NCBI GenBank assembly: GCA_036429605.1
Contig: CM071591.1
Coordinates: 1-64,000 of the forward strand
Source of the DNA: Cladobotryum mycophilum
Lineage: Eukaryota > Ascomycota > Sordariomycetes > Hypocreales > Hypocreaceae
DNA length: 64,000 nucleotides
Reading direction: 5' to 3'
Shown here piece by piece: positions 21,930 through 33,539 of this stretch. Within the stretch, counting starts at the first letter, position 1. Each line of letters starts with the position of its first letter. Position numbers and translations under genes: made by a program. Under the pieces are notes generated by a model. That model ran no database searches. It saw nothing but the letters and a program-made list of their open reading frames with translations, and was not told the origin of the DNA.

Positions 21930-23923
21930 GAGTATAAATACATATCAGGGAATTATTTCAATATGCTACTGAGCTTCTGTCTGAGTTTATTGCCTTGTCT
22001 TGTCGTTTTACTACCGTTATTATAAAGTCCAAAGCATAATGATCATGGTGGATTATAAGTGGAATATAGGTCTATGTTAAGACTAAAGATTAATGGATAT
22101 AGAAATACTATATACCTTGATGTATAGAGAGTGTTAGACCCGTATTATTACTTGGGCTGGCGATATTTGAATGCCGCGTAGATGATCCAATAAATTCTGT
22201 TGTTATAATGAACCTAGTTAGTTTGCTTGTCACGATTTTGGAGTACTTCCCCCTTTTTTGTTTCTTATGCAGCTGTACATTGCTTCATAGAGGCAGTTGC
22301 TTGCCATGTCGAAGGCAAATTAATATAGAAAGACAATTAAGTACCTACCTTCGAGAACGCGTACCGAATTATCTTTGACCATAATGACGATTGCAAAGGT
22401 GAACGACCACAGGCAAAATGCTCTATTAGAAATAGAGTAGGGTTGGGCGCTAGCTCGGTGGCGCTTCTTAGTAAGTAATATTTCTTAGCAGGTGATTTTT
22501 ACAGAGAATTGTAGAGATGTGATATAATTGAGGCCCTAGAAGATTAAGAGAGAACAGTAAGCTGAGAGCTAGCCAAGGCAGACGGGGGCAACATATTTAA
22601 CCACTTATTAAAGCCGCAGAATTTTAATCCCACCAATACTATAACTTACAGCAAATAACTAAGCAGGAGTAGGGATGTTACAAGTTTGTTTAACGAGCAA
22701 AGTATAGGCATTGCATAAAGTGGATTAAGGGCTAAATTAGGCTACAAGCGTGGCTGAGGCTGTGCTGGCTGTATAAAAAGTTAGAACTTGCATAAGCGGA
22801 CAGATTGTCCTCCAAATGCATACAGTCAAGCTATAGTATTAAATATAATATGTAAATTTTACAGTATTATATTATTTAATGCACACTTATTTTGATTCCA
22901 TTTATAATAGACTGCCCCCTAAGTAGCTGTAATAGGGCGTTAAATCTGTCATATATATGCTTAAAGCTATTCTTGCCTACCCTGCACCCAGGTAGTCGAG
23001 CATACTGGTAGAGCTTGTAAACCCTAATATATTGGGTGTGTATATTTCTGTTGCCTTTGTGCTCGGCTTTTAATTTTCACAACCCTCTGTTATTAATCTT
23101 AGGCTTTAATACCCTCAATTCTCTACCCTTGTTCTTAATACCAGTTGTTATCGCTCAGTCGGTAGCTTTGTATGTCGCTTCTAATACTATCTACCATCTG
23201 TTCGCAATTGTATTGGTACAGCTCTCACCGAGACCCAGTAAATTTCGACGCTAATAATTCACTCGCATGGACTCCAAACATGTATTGGGATGGATGTTGT
23301 GGCTTGCATGGTTGGGCACAGGTTGGGTATCTCCGGGAGAAATGTCGAGTTAATTATAAAGCTTTTGAAGCAAGCTGTGGATTGGATGATGGGAAGTTGG
23401 GCAAAGATAGTGAGAGTTAGGCCTTATGATTGCTGCCCTTTTGACGTAATAGGATGATAATATCTTAGTAATGTCAAGAGATCTTGTGATGGAGTGCACG
23501 TAGGCGTTCTTGCAGGCTTTCATTACCGGTCGTGGTAAATGCAGCAAGACCCGTCCTTATAATTCACTCTCTATGGTCACATCGAATACCGAGTGCTCTG
23601 TATGTACTCCATATACTAAGTACGAAATACTCTAAGGAGTCCAAAGAGCCCAATGAGTCTCCGGCAAAGGAGCGGGGATTAAGCAACCCAGCTAATCATC
23701 TTGCTGCCTACTTTCTGGGCGGATAACGTTACATGCTAGGTTCATTTGTACGCATGCATAAAATATTTATTGAATCTCATAGTTTTGATTGTATATTATA
23801 TATACTTGTGCCAGTACGCACATTTCTCTTAACCTGTGAAAGACTAAAGACCACCCGGCTTACAAAATTATCAAGAGGTTTATGCAATTTCTCCTTTAGA
23901 GTACTCTATTATAGAGTCAAGAA
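21930..23923. other. Intergenic region without a supported gene
   Basis: About 2 kb of moderately AT-rich DNA. Several short frames (23036-23254, 23172-23420, 23532-23726) have no recognisable domain and overlap one another. It should hold the missing first exon and promoter of the DUF6601-like gene. No tRNA clover-leaf could be completed from the tRNA-like phrases near 22441 and 23155. Confidence 0.45.
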
Positions 23924-24489
23924 GATGTCGTTAGAAGAGCCGCCTGCAGCGCAAGTTGCAACTATCCAAGATCTTGCCTCGGGAAATCCATTAACAGATC
24001 CGACTAGCAACGAAATACTATACAAGAAGCAAAAGGGGTATGAGGTATTAAATCAGAAGGTAGTGCAACTTTACCCATCCGATGAGAATTCAGCTATTTC
24101 ATCAGATGTTAATATTATTATTGTTCCTGGATTAGGTGTAGATCTAAGAGAGTGCTAGAGATTAAAAAACAAAGATTTCAATTGGATAACACATGAGGAG
24201 GGACTCTTGAGCCAGTTTCCTCGAGCTCGCTTACTACTCTACGTAACAAATAGGCATAGATAGGAGGCTTTAAAGTCAAGCAAAATATCGGCAATCTTGC
24301 TGATGCATTACTGAGCGGCCTAAAAGAGAAAAGAGAGGTATGTGCGTTGTGGCAAGGTTCAGACTACGTACCTGGCTAATATATAATTCACAGGCTTGCA
24401 AAACCCAACCTATTGTTTTTATTAGTTATAGCATGGGAGGTTTAGTAATTGCAAAGAGCATTGTTCTTACTGAGTCCAGCACCGATTAA
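23924..24489 (+). pseudogene. Remnant of an NLR/SERAC1-type alpha/beta-hydrolase N-terminus
   Basis: ATG 23924 opens a frame leading to VNIIIVPGLGVDLREC, like the VHGLGxxP(x)xxW start of hydrolase modules that head many fungal NLR proteins. It then stops at TAG 24155-24157, where the family usually has Trp, so the stop looks like a TGG-to-TAG change. Past it the same frame reads FNWITHEEGLLSQFPRARLL, then another stop. After a probable intron (donor GTATGTGCG near 24337) comes IVFISYSMGGLVIAKSIVL, matching the HSMGG nucleophile elbow with His changed to Tyr. The remnant ends where the AT-rich block starts. All changes are C/T or G/A, as expected from RIP. Confidence 0.65.
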
Positions 24490-25960
24490 TATAGTTAAAC
24501 TATTAGCTAGGGCTGAATTTAAAAACTTTATAAAACTCTTAGCCTTAAAGATTATTTAACTATTTTTTTATTTTTAATTATTAAAATAAAAGACTTATAT
24601 TAGTAATAGAAAGAGTATTTAAATAAATAAATTAATATTTTATTAATTAAGTCTTAAATAATAAAAAAGATATTTATTATTTTTATTATTTTCTAAACTA
24701 TTTTAGTTTATTTTAGTAAGTTCTAATAATAAACAATAATTCTATTATTTTTTATTTAATAAATTATTCTAGCTTATTCTTTTACTTTTTATACTCTATT
24801 TATTTTACTTATATATAATAAATAAATTCCTATCTAAATTCCTATCTTTTAGTTAATTAATTAAATTAAAATACAATATTTTATCTTAACCTATTTTTTC
24901 TTTTAGTAGCCTTAATGGCTAACTAATCTTATAAGCCTAATCTTATTAAAAGTCCTCCCCTTAAAATACTTATTTTTCCCTGAGCTTTTAAAAGAACTAA
25001 CCGAACCTTCTAGAATAAGTTAAATAGCTTACTTAAGATACTACTAAGCTTATTGCTTATTACTATAAGGAATAGTTTGTGCCTAAGAGGCCTATTCCTT
25101 TTAACAAAAGTTATAAATAAAACTACATAAAAAATAATAATAATTAAAAAATAATTAATTATTTAAGTAATTTAAATAATATTATAAGTAAAAAATAAAA
25201 GAAAATAAAAATAATTAAGTTTTAAATAATGAAAAGTAATAATATATAGTTATCTAATTAAACAAATTACAAAGACTTATTTCTTAAAGGGGACTTTTAT
25301 TATTATTACTATATTTTATTAAATAGTTTCATAACAAACATACTAAAAATCCATGTATTAAATACTATGTTTACTATTTAACTATAAAATTAAAAGCTAT
25401 ATTATTACACAAAATATATATTCTTTTATTCTATTATATAAAATATTAAATAAATTATTAAATTTTAAAAGAGTTATTTTATACTTTTAATTTATTAATT
25501 TTATTTACAGTAGAAAAACCTAAACTATATATTAAATAATATTATAATATTATATTAAATTAAACCTTATACCTATTAACATACATATAGGCTAACTCTA
25601 ATTAATAAGTATTAAAACTAAATATTATTATATTAATTTTAATTAAATTAAATTAAACAATAATTAACTAAAATAGTTATTTTTATTAAAGCTATTTAGT
25701 TTATATTATTTATATATTATATTAATTCTAATAATAGCCTTTTATTAAAAAATTTAAATAACAACCAGAAGAACAATTATGTGTTTTTAATTTAATAACT
25801 AATTTACATTACTATCTAACATTAAAAAATCCAACTCTTAAACTTATATTATTTTATTTTACATAACTTAAGTCTTTAAATTTAAAACCCTATAAAAATA
25901 CTTACGCAAAAACTGCACTTTAAAAATACTTAAATGGGTTTCTTTTCACTATTACTTTAA
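24490..25960. other. AT-rich RIP-degraded block
   Basis: About 1.5 kb of extreme AT content with no coding potential; it truncates the hydrolase remnant on its left. It includes another copy of the dispersed phrase ending TATTAAATACTATGTTTAC (near 25350), so it probably derives from old transposons. Confidence 0.7.
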
Positions 25961-26019
25961 GCTTGCATCGGGCTACTGCGGCCCTCTGTGTTTAATAGAG
26001 TTTCTATCCAACTAATCTA

Positions 26020-28181
26020 TCACTGCCCCTGAAAGAGCAGAGCGTCTAATTCAGCGAATGGCTCTTGGCCATATGACAAAATAGAATAATCATCGGTCCA
26101 CTCCAGTCCTTGGTTCGGGACTGCCTGTATAATTTGGCTGTCATCCTGTTCAGCGACTTCGTTAGCAGCAGAATCGGATAGTAGAAGTCTGCTCTGGACG
26201 AGCCTTCTCATGGCCTCAAGAGGCTCCCATATACCACTGCCATTGTTAGTGTAGCAGCCGTTTTCTTGATTATGCTCTCGGAACAGAACTTCAACTGCTT
26301 TCCATGCCCGTTGCAGCACATCTGGAAGTCGAAAAAAGGCGACTGAAGGAACAACGTCCATGTCCTCAGTCAAAGCTTCGATGCGAAAGCTCATCTGCGA
26401 TAGCACAAAAGATATTGCATGCCACGGCGTGTAGTTGACAAAAAGCCACTGCCATCGAGAGAACTCAGAATCCGCAAGCAGCCGATTGTATGACTCTAGT
26501 AAGTTAACGGAGAGATAAAAAAGGTCTTTGAGAACTGGTTCAGGTATACTGTGGTTACCACTTTCTTTATTACACGTAGCATCGACTCCCACTTCACTGT
26601 CTTGGAGAACAGATTTCGACTTCGACATTACTTCAAAGTAATTCCGCAGTTTGATTTTCGTCAGCATTATCGGCCACGTCTCTGCGCCTAGGCGACATAT
26701 GGGCGAGAGCTTATTGGCATTGAAAGTGTCGACATGTTTGCGACATATTAAATCGCCCAGGTCTGCAATCAACTTGTTCTTTTTCTCAATTTGAAGGGAG
26801 ATTGCAGCGGCTGTTTCGCCATAACAGTTGCTCTTTTTGGCCTGATGATGATTGTCGGGCCTGTTGCTGCTTAAGGACCCAAGCATTGCGCAGAGCTCGT
26901 ACTTGTAGAGGCAAAATGACATCTCGGTTACACCGTGATGCTCCTCCGGTAGACACTTAGCTGCAGGGTTGAGGTCGGTGTCGTTAACATTGAGAGGGAA
27001 ATGGGTAGATTCGCTGACGAACAAGCCCCCTAACGCGCCGCAATCCTCAGACGCGCGGATTTCGAGCACGCGCAATTCCCACCAGAGACGCCTTCGCATC
27101 TCCGTCTCTAAAGGGGTAAGTCCGAAGTCGGTACCGTCACAGTGTAGTCCGAGCGATGTCGCGATTCTAATGGCGAGTCCAATTAGGGTCCAGATGAAGC
27201 GGGAACCATCGGCACGCATGCAAACCTATGGTGCATAAAAAAGTGAGTTAGGCTATCTTATTTAATTTTCTGGCCCTCCCTTAATATTTTACCTACTATT
27301 GACAATGTAAAGGCTTGGAGAACCTGGAAATTATGCGTGCGGGTGAGCCCGGCTGCAGCAATGGCGTTGTCAACGGATTTCTGGCAAAGCTGCTTCATCA
27401 GCACGCGAGGCTGTTCAAACAGTATCTCGCATCGCTTAGGCTCTAGGCTGCTGATAGCACAAAGACAAACTGCGAACAGAAGAGCCTGGGTCGGTTTGTC
27501 AACCTGATCAAAGGATTGCTGCTGAACCCTAAGAACCTGTTTGTGAAGCGTGGGCTTGTGAAGAATGCGTACGACCGGATCGACGTTTTCGACGTAGATG
27601 TGCCAGCACAACTCTAATTGGGCTGGTGTTGGCCTCCATAATTCTGATGCTGGGATCGTCTGAGAACAAGACATACGGACTACATCTTGCTGGTCCTGAT
27701 GTAGTGTTGTAAGCCAGGGGGAGATTGGTTTGCATATGAGCGCGTCTGCCGATAGAGGCCGAGCTATTTCAAAGACGTCAGTTTGTACTCCGTATATTGC
27801 CACAGAAGGACTTGGCGATGCGGGTAGTTGGTTTTTGACCTCGTCTTTCACGTTGGCCCAAGCACTGTGGGCTAGCAGCCGACTCTGGCCAGCTTCCCCG
27901 ACTATCAGATATCCATTATCAGTGGCTGGCTTGGTGCTGGACATCTGCTTCTCCACCTGGTCATGCGACTGGGAAGCATCATTGTAAATGTTCGGTTGCT
28001 CTACGCCTCGGCGCTGTCCACCAGCGCGGCGGCGGCGGATGCGTCCGTGCGGAAAAGTACAGTCCTGGCTGCGGAGAGCGCAATTGTTGCACGGCTGTTG
28101 ACGGTCGCACTTAACCTTACGCTGCTTGCAAACCAAGCACGACCTTGCAGTAACCAAATTGGGGACGTTCTCTCGGTCCAT
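26020..28181 (-). CDS. Zn2Cys6 transcription factor with fungal-specific TF domain
   Basis: Two exons, 28181-27297 and 27225-26020, joined by a 71-nt GT-AG intron with a CTAAC branch site; both lengths are multiples of three and give 696 aa. The N-terminus has a complete binuclear zinc cluster, C15-x2-C18-x6-C25-x5-C31-x2-C34-x6-C41 (CLVCKQRKVKC then CNNCALRSQDC), followed by a basic linker RIRRRR. The middle homology domain of fungal regulators is recognisable across the intron (ADGSRFIWTLIGLAIRIA, LGLH, EMRRRLWWEL). It is divergent from the FAD monooxygenase at 28663, which suggests it regulates that gene or the wider accessory cluster; this is inference from position. Confidence 0.9.
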
Positions 28182-28662
28182 CTTGAGGTTGGGTGCCGGA
28201 AGTGCGAAAGATAGCGAAGTCCTAGAGCTGTGTCGGTCCGGGCTCGGTACCTCAATAATATACGACGCGGTATTCTTAACGAGAAAAGCGAAAGGACCGA
28301 GTGGATTGGAACTTGCGTGAGGATAGGCCGAGTAGCCCGAAGTTTCGGGAATAACGGCCCGAGCACGGTTTCGTGGTTCACCAACACTTAGGGTGACGCC
28401 TCATGCGTGCACACTAGTGTCTAAAAAGTTGTCTAAGAACTTCCGGCTCGGATGACTATATGTCATGAGTTGCTGTTCTCTCCCATCCTCGATTACCTGT
28501 CCTACCACGTAGGCGGAGTGGATACAGTGGAAACGGTAATACCTGTTTAACAGATGGTAAGAAGGTATAAAAGTTCGTCTTCCTCGGACATTATAGCAAG
28601 TTTCGTAGATAAATTTCATCCAACTCTTGCAAATATACATAGTGCACTACTTACCTACCATT
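28182..28662. promoter_or_regulatory. Divergent promoter between Zn2Cys6 regulator and monooxygenase
   Basis: 481 bp shared upstream region. It contains CCCGAAGTTTCGGG (28336-28349), an imperfect inverted repeat with CCG and CGG triplets six bases apart, and clustered CGG triplets at 28232-28249. Zn2Cys6 proteins bind paired CGG triplets, so these are candidate sites, possibly for autoregulation by the adjacent factor. Assignment is inference. Confidence 0.4.
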
Positions 28663-30332
28663 ATGTTTTCTTCTACTGTCCTGGTGGTCGGCTCTGGTCC
28701 AGTCGGACTCTGGCTGGCACTAGAGTTACGCAGAAGCAACGTTGACGTTCTTGTTATTGACACCAAACTGTCCATGAACGACAGATCAATACACTCAAAG
28801 GCCTTGACTCTGTCAGCTGGGACCCTGGCCACGTTTGACTCGCGAGGTCTAGCGTCTTCATTCCTAGCTGAGGCCCTCCCCATGACACGGGCTCATTTTG
28901 GTGCGCTGGAGACGCTGCTAGAACTTAATGAGAACGTGCTCGGGGTCCGCCACGCTTACAATCTGGCAATTCCCCAGGCACAAACTGAGAAAATCCTGCT
29001 CAGACATTGCCTCAATGCCGGTGTGCGATTCGAATGGGGCTTGAAATTTCTTGGTCTAGCAAAGAACGGTTCCGACGGTGTTGTGGCTTCAGCAGGAAGA
29101 TTATCGGCAGACGGCAGTCTCACTAACGAGACCATTGATCTGTATTCACAGTGGCTCGTCGGCTGTGATGGCACCCACAGCACTGTGCGCGCTGCCGCAA
29201 ACATAGCATTTGAGGGTGTGCCCAGCGAAGTGACGGGCGTGCTGGCGGACGCCAAATTTACAAACCTGCCACCTCCCGATGCCTCGGGCGGCTGGATCAT
29301 CCGCCGTGGGCCGAAGGGCAGCGGAATGATCATACGTCTCGGTGACGGAGTGCACCACCGCTTCGTGGGCTTGTTCACCGATGCTAAGCACCGGAAGGCA
29401 TCCGAGGACATCTCGTTAGACGACATCAAGAGCCATCTCAGCAGCACCTTTGGCTCGGATTTGGGCGTGCACTCACCTCTGTGGCTCTCGCGATACGGAA
29501 GTGCCTGCCGGATGGCTTCGCCCTTCGGGAAGGGTCGTGTCTTCCTCGCCGGAGACGCGGCCCACCAGATGCTACCAGCAGGGGGCAAGGGTTGAATGTT
29601 GGTATCCAAGATGCCAGCAACCTGGCGTGGAAACTTGTCCTAGCAACTCAGGAGGAGAATGCTGGCAGAAAAACAGTAGCTCAACCTAGAAGCGAAGACT
29701 ACAGGGCTGAGAAAATAACCGAAGCTTCTGAAAGAGTGATCCGCCTTCTGGACACTTATACAACTGAGCGCCATGCCGCCGTAAAAGACGTCATTGATAA
29801 CGTGCTGGCTCAAATGGCTCTTCTTGTGGCGGATAAGCCTCACGAAAACGCGATTCGCAGCGTATTTTCGGAGACATTGAAATTCCCCGACCTGAATGGT
29901 CTATGGGCGAGGCGGGTGACTGGGTTTGGTGAGCCCACAGCGCCGTTCCACCTTGAGGGCCAAGGCGACGAGACCCTGATCGGTACGCGGCTCACTCATA
30001 TGCGAGTAGGCAAGAGCGGAGATGATCTCTTCAATACCATGTCTCTCGATCACTTTGTCCTGCTTCTTCGTCAAGATTCTGCTGATGACGAAAAGAAGTA
30101 CCACAATTGCCTACAGAAAGGGATTGTTGGTTGGTCCAAGAGAGTGACTGTTCTAGTCTCGCCCACATACAGCACAAGTGAGGTATGGAATGAGGTTATG
30201 GCTGTGCTTGTTCGGCCAGATGGAAGAATTGCATGGGTTGGCCGGACCAAGAGCGGTACTGAAATTATGATTGACTCGCTACGCCAAGTCTTACAAAGAT
30301 GGTTTGGGGAAGAACAAAGGGCCGACAAATAA
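28663..30332 (+). CDS. FAD-dependent aromatic-type monooxygenase (one homopolymer frame break)
   Basis: A class A flavoprotein hydroxylase of the phenol 2-monooxygenase/PHBH type, about 556 aa if the break is an error. ATG 28663 was chosen over 28627 because the FAD fold starts at once: VLVVGSGPVGLWLALEL (GxGxxG). The DG motif is GCDGTHSTVR and the GD motif is LAGDAAHQMLPAGG. The frame changes inside the conserved P-A-G-G-x-G-L-N segment at the G5 run 29581-29585, as if one G were missing. The downstream frame continues as expected (LNVGIQDASNLAWKL) to a C-terminal thioredoxin-like region ending at 30332. Such enzymes hydroxylate activated or aromatic rings using NAD(P)H and O2. It could act as a tailoring or degradative enzyme with the neighbouring regulator. 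Confidence 0.85.
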
Positions 30333-32207
30333 TTTCAATAGGATCATCACAGATCGAGGTGATCCAAGAACAATCAATCAATAGGTGGAGGAATGGATAT
30401 AGGACAGTCTTTACCACTAGCTAGATAGCCAGCTCTTCAGTGATTAATCTAAGAAACTATTACTGATTGACATGTTCGTACGCTAATAGATTTATTTTTT
30501 CTATTCTATATGCTGCTCCTGTAAGCTAGCGTACTACCCTAGCAATGGGCAAACCGTAGGGCCCCTGTAGAGGCTCCGTTAGAATTACTATATTAAAATA
30601 TTCTTTTGATTGGTTGTTTTCTGCGTAACACATAGAGACGTGCGGCGCAATAACCGACGATGTGTGTTAGGTCGGGAGAGTTGTCACAGCCGTCTAGGTC
30701 GCACATTCAAGACATTACGTGCACCTGTGGGCTAACAAAGGACTATGAACTAATGGGCACCCCCAAAAGGTCAATAGGATCTCGTGGATATAAAAAAAGA
30801 TCCTATAAATATTATATTAGTATAGTAAAATAAAACTATATAAATTTTACTTATACGTTAGACTAATATATTATAGAATATTATTATAAAGTATACAAAT
30901 TAAATAGTTTTATATTTTTATTTAATTTATAATTTAATTATTCTTATAGTTAATTTTACTAACTTATGAGTATATTTAGAAAAAATAATAAAAAAAACTT
31001 TAAATAAGAGTATTAGTTATTAATTATTATAATGTTTTTTAATGTTTTTTTTAATAATAATATCTAAAGTATATAATATTACTTAATTAAATATCTATTA
31101 AAATATAATTATTTATTAAACTTATATTTATTTACTTAATTTATTTATTATAAATAAACTAAATTAAAAGAATATTTATACATAAATGCTTGTAATAATA
31201 AGAATTACTTTAAAATAATAATTAAACTAATATATATTAATGAATAATAGTACTTTAGTAATAAAATAAAATATTTATAATTCTATTATAGATAAAAAAC
31301 AATAAATATAGTAAAATTTAAACATAACTTATATAGTTATTATTCTATAGTTAAATAATAAATAAATTATTTAATACTTGTATATAATATATTTATTATT
31401 AAAGTATATAATAAAATATATAATATTTAATTTTATAATTAAACAATAAACATATAATAACACCTTATAGGATTACTAAGTAAGTAAGATTAAAATGTAG
31501 GTATTATATTATATATAAGCTTAAGCGTATATATCTAACTGTTGTGCGAGAGACGTGTAACTTATACAGGATTACCCTGCATCTCTATTACATTACGCGT
31601 CTAGGTAATTTCCAGGACAGCGTTACAAAACATAGTATTTAGTACTTGTGTTTTTAGTACGATTATTATAAAATCATTTAATAAGGTATAGTAATAATAA
31701 TAAGGACAATCCCGCCTTGAGGATACGCTAGCTATAAAATAAGGTTAATACTATTTTACAAGCCGCTGCATGACTTTAGACCTTACTGTGCCTTTAAAAC
31801 CATTATACTAAAAGCTTTAATTATTTTATTAAGACTAAAGTTCAAGCAGTCAATCTGACTAAACTTAAACCCATTTATATATACAATTTTATAATTATTA
31901 TAATTAAAGTAATTAAGTAACTAGTTATTAATATATTTATTTATTATTAATATTTAATGTAAAACAATAATACTTAATTTAATTACTTAGTTTATTTTAA
32001 TCTCTTACTAATATTTAACACTATAGTTAAAGTTGTTTTTATTAAGAAAAACTAAGAATATTATAGTAACACTTACTAACACTTGTTAATGGTAAACCAT
32101 AGAGTATAAGTGCGCGCACAAATAAAAAGGTATACAATCTTCTAAACTGCAAGTACCTCCGAGTACTATACATATGCCTCTTACTATTCTAAATGCTACG
32201 GTCTCGC
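30333..32207. other. Intergenic DNA, mostly an AT-rich RIP block
   Basis: 30333-30780 is of normal composition with no gene seen. 30780-32150 is strongly AT-rich with no frame. It holds an inverted copy of the dispersed phrase (AAACATAGTATTTAGTAC near 31628). The terminator of the monooxygenase and the 3' end of the hydrolase must lie at its two sides. Confidence 0.6.
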
Positions 32208-33242
32208 TCAGTTATGCTGCCCAAGTCGTGCAACCTCTAATATCGCATCCACAAAAACCTGCGGCTTCTCCAGTGGTATATTCTCGCCACAACCCTTTAC
32301 AATGTGATGTACTCTTGGTCCTGTGAAATGTTTCGTAGTGGCGCTCCCATCCGTCGCTGGAAATACTATAGCCTGGTCTGGATCAAGTGTAACGGAGGGG
32401 ACCTTGATCACGGGCAGCTTGTCCAGGCGATCCGCTAACCCTGCATATGCTGGATCTCCAGGAGCATACAGCAAGCGGTTACGATAGAAATTGGTTGCGA
32501 TGTTAACATAGTCTGGATTATGAAACGCCAATGACGCGGCATCGAGTTGAGCTTCAGTAAAGATCCAGTCAGGGCTGTTCTTGGACCAAAGCGTTCTTGC
32601 CCAACCTTTCGTATCATTAGCCAATGAACTATATCCTTGTGCCGTGAGAAAGACGTAAAAATACCACCTCGTGGCGAGGGTGGTTGGAGGTGCGATGGTC
32701 CATGCTGTTTGTCGATTCTGAATGAGATAGGAATTCGCTGCAACCATTCCTGAGCATCGATCAGGCCACAAGGCCGCAGCAACATTGACAATAACTGTTC
32801 CCCAATCGTAACCTGCGAATATAGCTTTCTTAATCCCAAGTGCATCCATCAGGTCAATGACGTCTTTGCCCAAGGCAGCTTGTTCAGCGCTGCGTGGCGT
32901 AGTTAGCGAGAGGAATGTGGTGGCCCCATAACCGCGCAGAGACGGGACAATGACGCGATAACCCTGGCTGGCGAGTTGTGGTACAGTGTCGACGTAAGAA
33001 TCTATAGAGTATGGGAAGCCATGAATCAGGATGGCGACAGGAGCAGTTGTATTGTTAGGTGCTGAGTCATAGTATGCAATGGAGAGTATAGAAGTGTTGA
33101 TATGTTGAACAGGAGCAAGCGTAGGTAGGGGAGAGCTCACTACCGCTGAGGGTAAAGCGTTAGAGAGAGAGGGTAGGCTGAAAAAAACAAGCAGTAGAAC
33201 AGCCTTAAAAGTTCTGACGAGGGTGAACAAAGATAAGAACAT
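32208..33242 (-). CDS. Secreted alpha/beta hydrolase, epoxide-hydrolase-like, catalytic His absent
   Basis: Single exon, 344 aa. A signal peptide (hydrophobic FKAVLLLVFFSLPSLSNA) covers about residues 13-30. The oxyanion segment HGFP and the nucleophile elbow GYDWG (Asp) match the epoxide hydrolase/dehalogenase group. The cap domain and a late acid segment (SVTLDPDQAIVFP) are present. Where relatives usually have GxGHNLPxExP, this protein reads GCGENIPLEKP, so the usual catalytic His is Glu; the nearest His residues are the HH six to seven positions upstream of that Glu. It may be inactive as a hydrolase or use another residue. Hydrolases of this type open epoxides or lactones in several polyketide clusters, so a pathway role is possible but unproven. 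Confidence 0.85.
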   Translation of the reverse strand: MFLSLFTLVRTFKAVLLLVFFSLPSLSNALPSAVVSSPLPTLAPVQHINTSILSIAYYDSAPNNTTAPVAILIHGFPYSIDSYVDTVPQLASQGYRVIVPSLRGYGATTFLSLTTPRSAEQAALGKDVIDLMDALGIKKAIFAGYDWGTVIVNVAAALWPDRCSGMVAANSYLIQNRQTAWTIAPPTTLATRWYFYVFLTAQGYSSLANDTKGWARTLWSKNSPDWIFTEAQLDAASLAFHNPDYVNIATNFYRNRLLYAPGDPAYAGLADRLDKLPVIKVPSVTLDPDQAIVFPATDGSATTKHFTGPRVHHIVKGCGENIPLEKPQVFVDAILEVARLGQHN

Positions 33243-33539
33243 AGTGAAAACGACTCGGTGAGATGTAAAAAGCTTTAGCCCTGGATCTTAACTGGCTGAA
33301 GGGGTATTGAAATGCTTTGTGCACGAGAAAATGTTAAAGAAAAGAGAGTCCTAAGTAGTTATTGCTTTAGGAGGAAGCGTTAGGAGCGGCGCGAATATTT
33401 GGAATTGTTTTACTCACCGTAAGCGTGGCTGAGCGTTTTCTTATAACTGGACTTTTGTTAGCGGCTTGTACAGTACAGTAAGATTTTAATAGCGGATAAC
33501 ACAGCCGTTTGTAGACAGACAGGCCGACGATGGAAAGTA
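33243..33539. other. Hydrolase upstream region
   Basis: About 300 bp holding the hydrolase promoter. Short frames on the minus strand here (33367-33567) overlap the transposon end and have no domain. The bases at 33538-33539 are the TA target site of the transposon to the right. Confidence 0.4.

Noticed and set aside
22441..22475. tRNA-like D-arm phrases near 22441 and 23155
   Set aside because: No matching acceptor stem, anticodon arm or TTC loop could be completed around either.
23036..23726. Several small plus-strand frames
   Set aside because: They overlap in different frames, lack domains and have no consistent splice model.
28663..29597. Calling the FAD monooxygenase a pseudogene
   Set aside because: Its only defect is a one-base shift in a G5 run inside a conserved motif, the same type of break as in other intact genes in the window.
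29640..30328. Minus-strand frames opposite the monooxygenase
   Set aside because: The plus strand carries conserved flavoprotein sequence; these are shadows.
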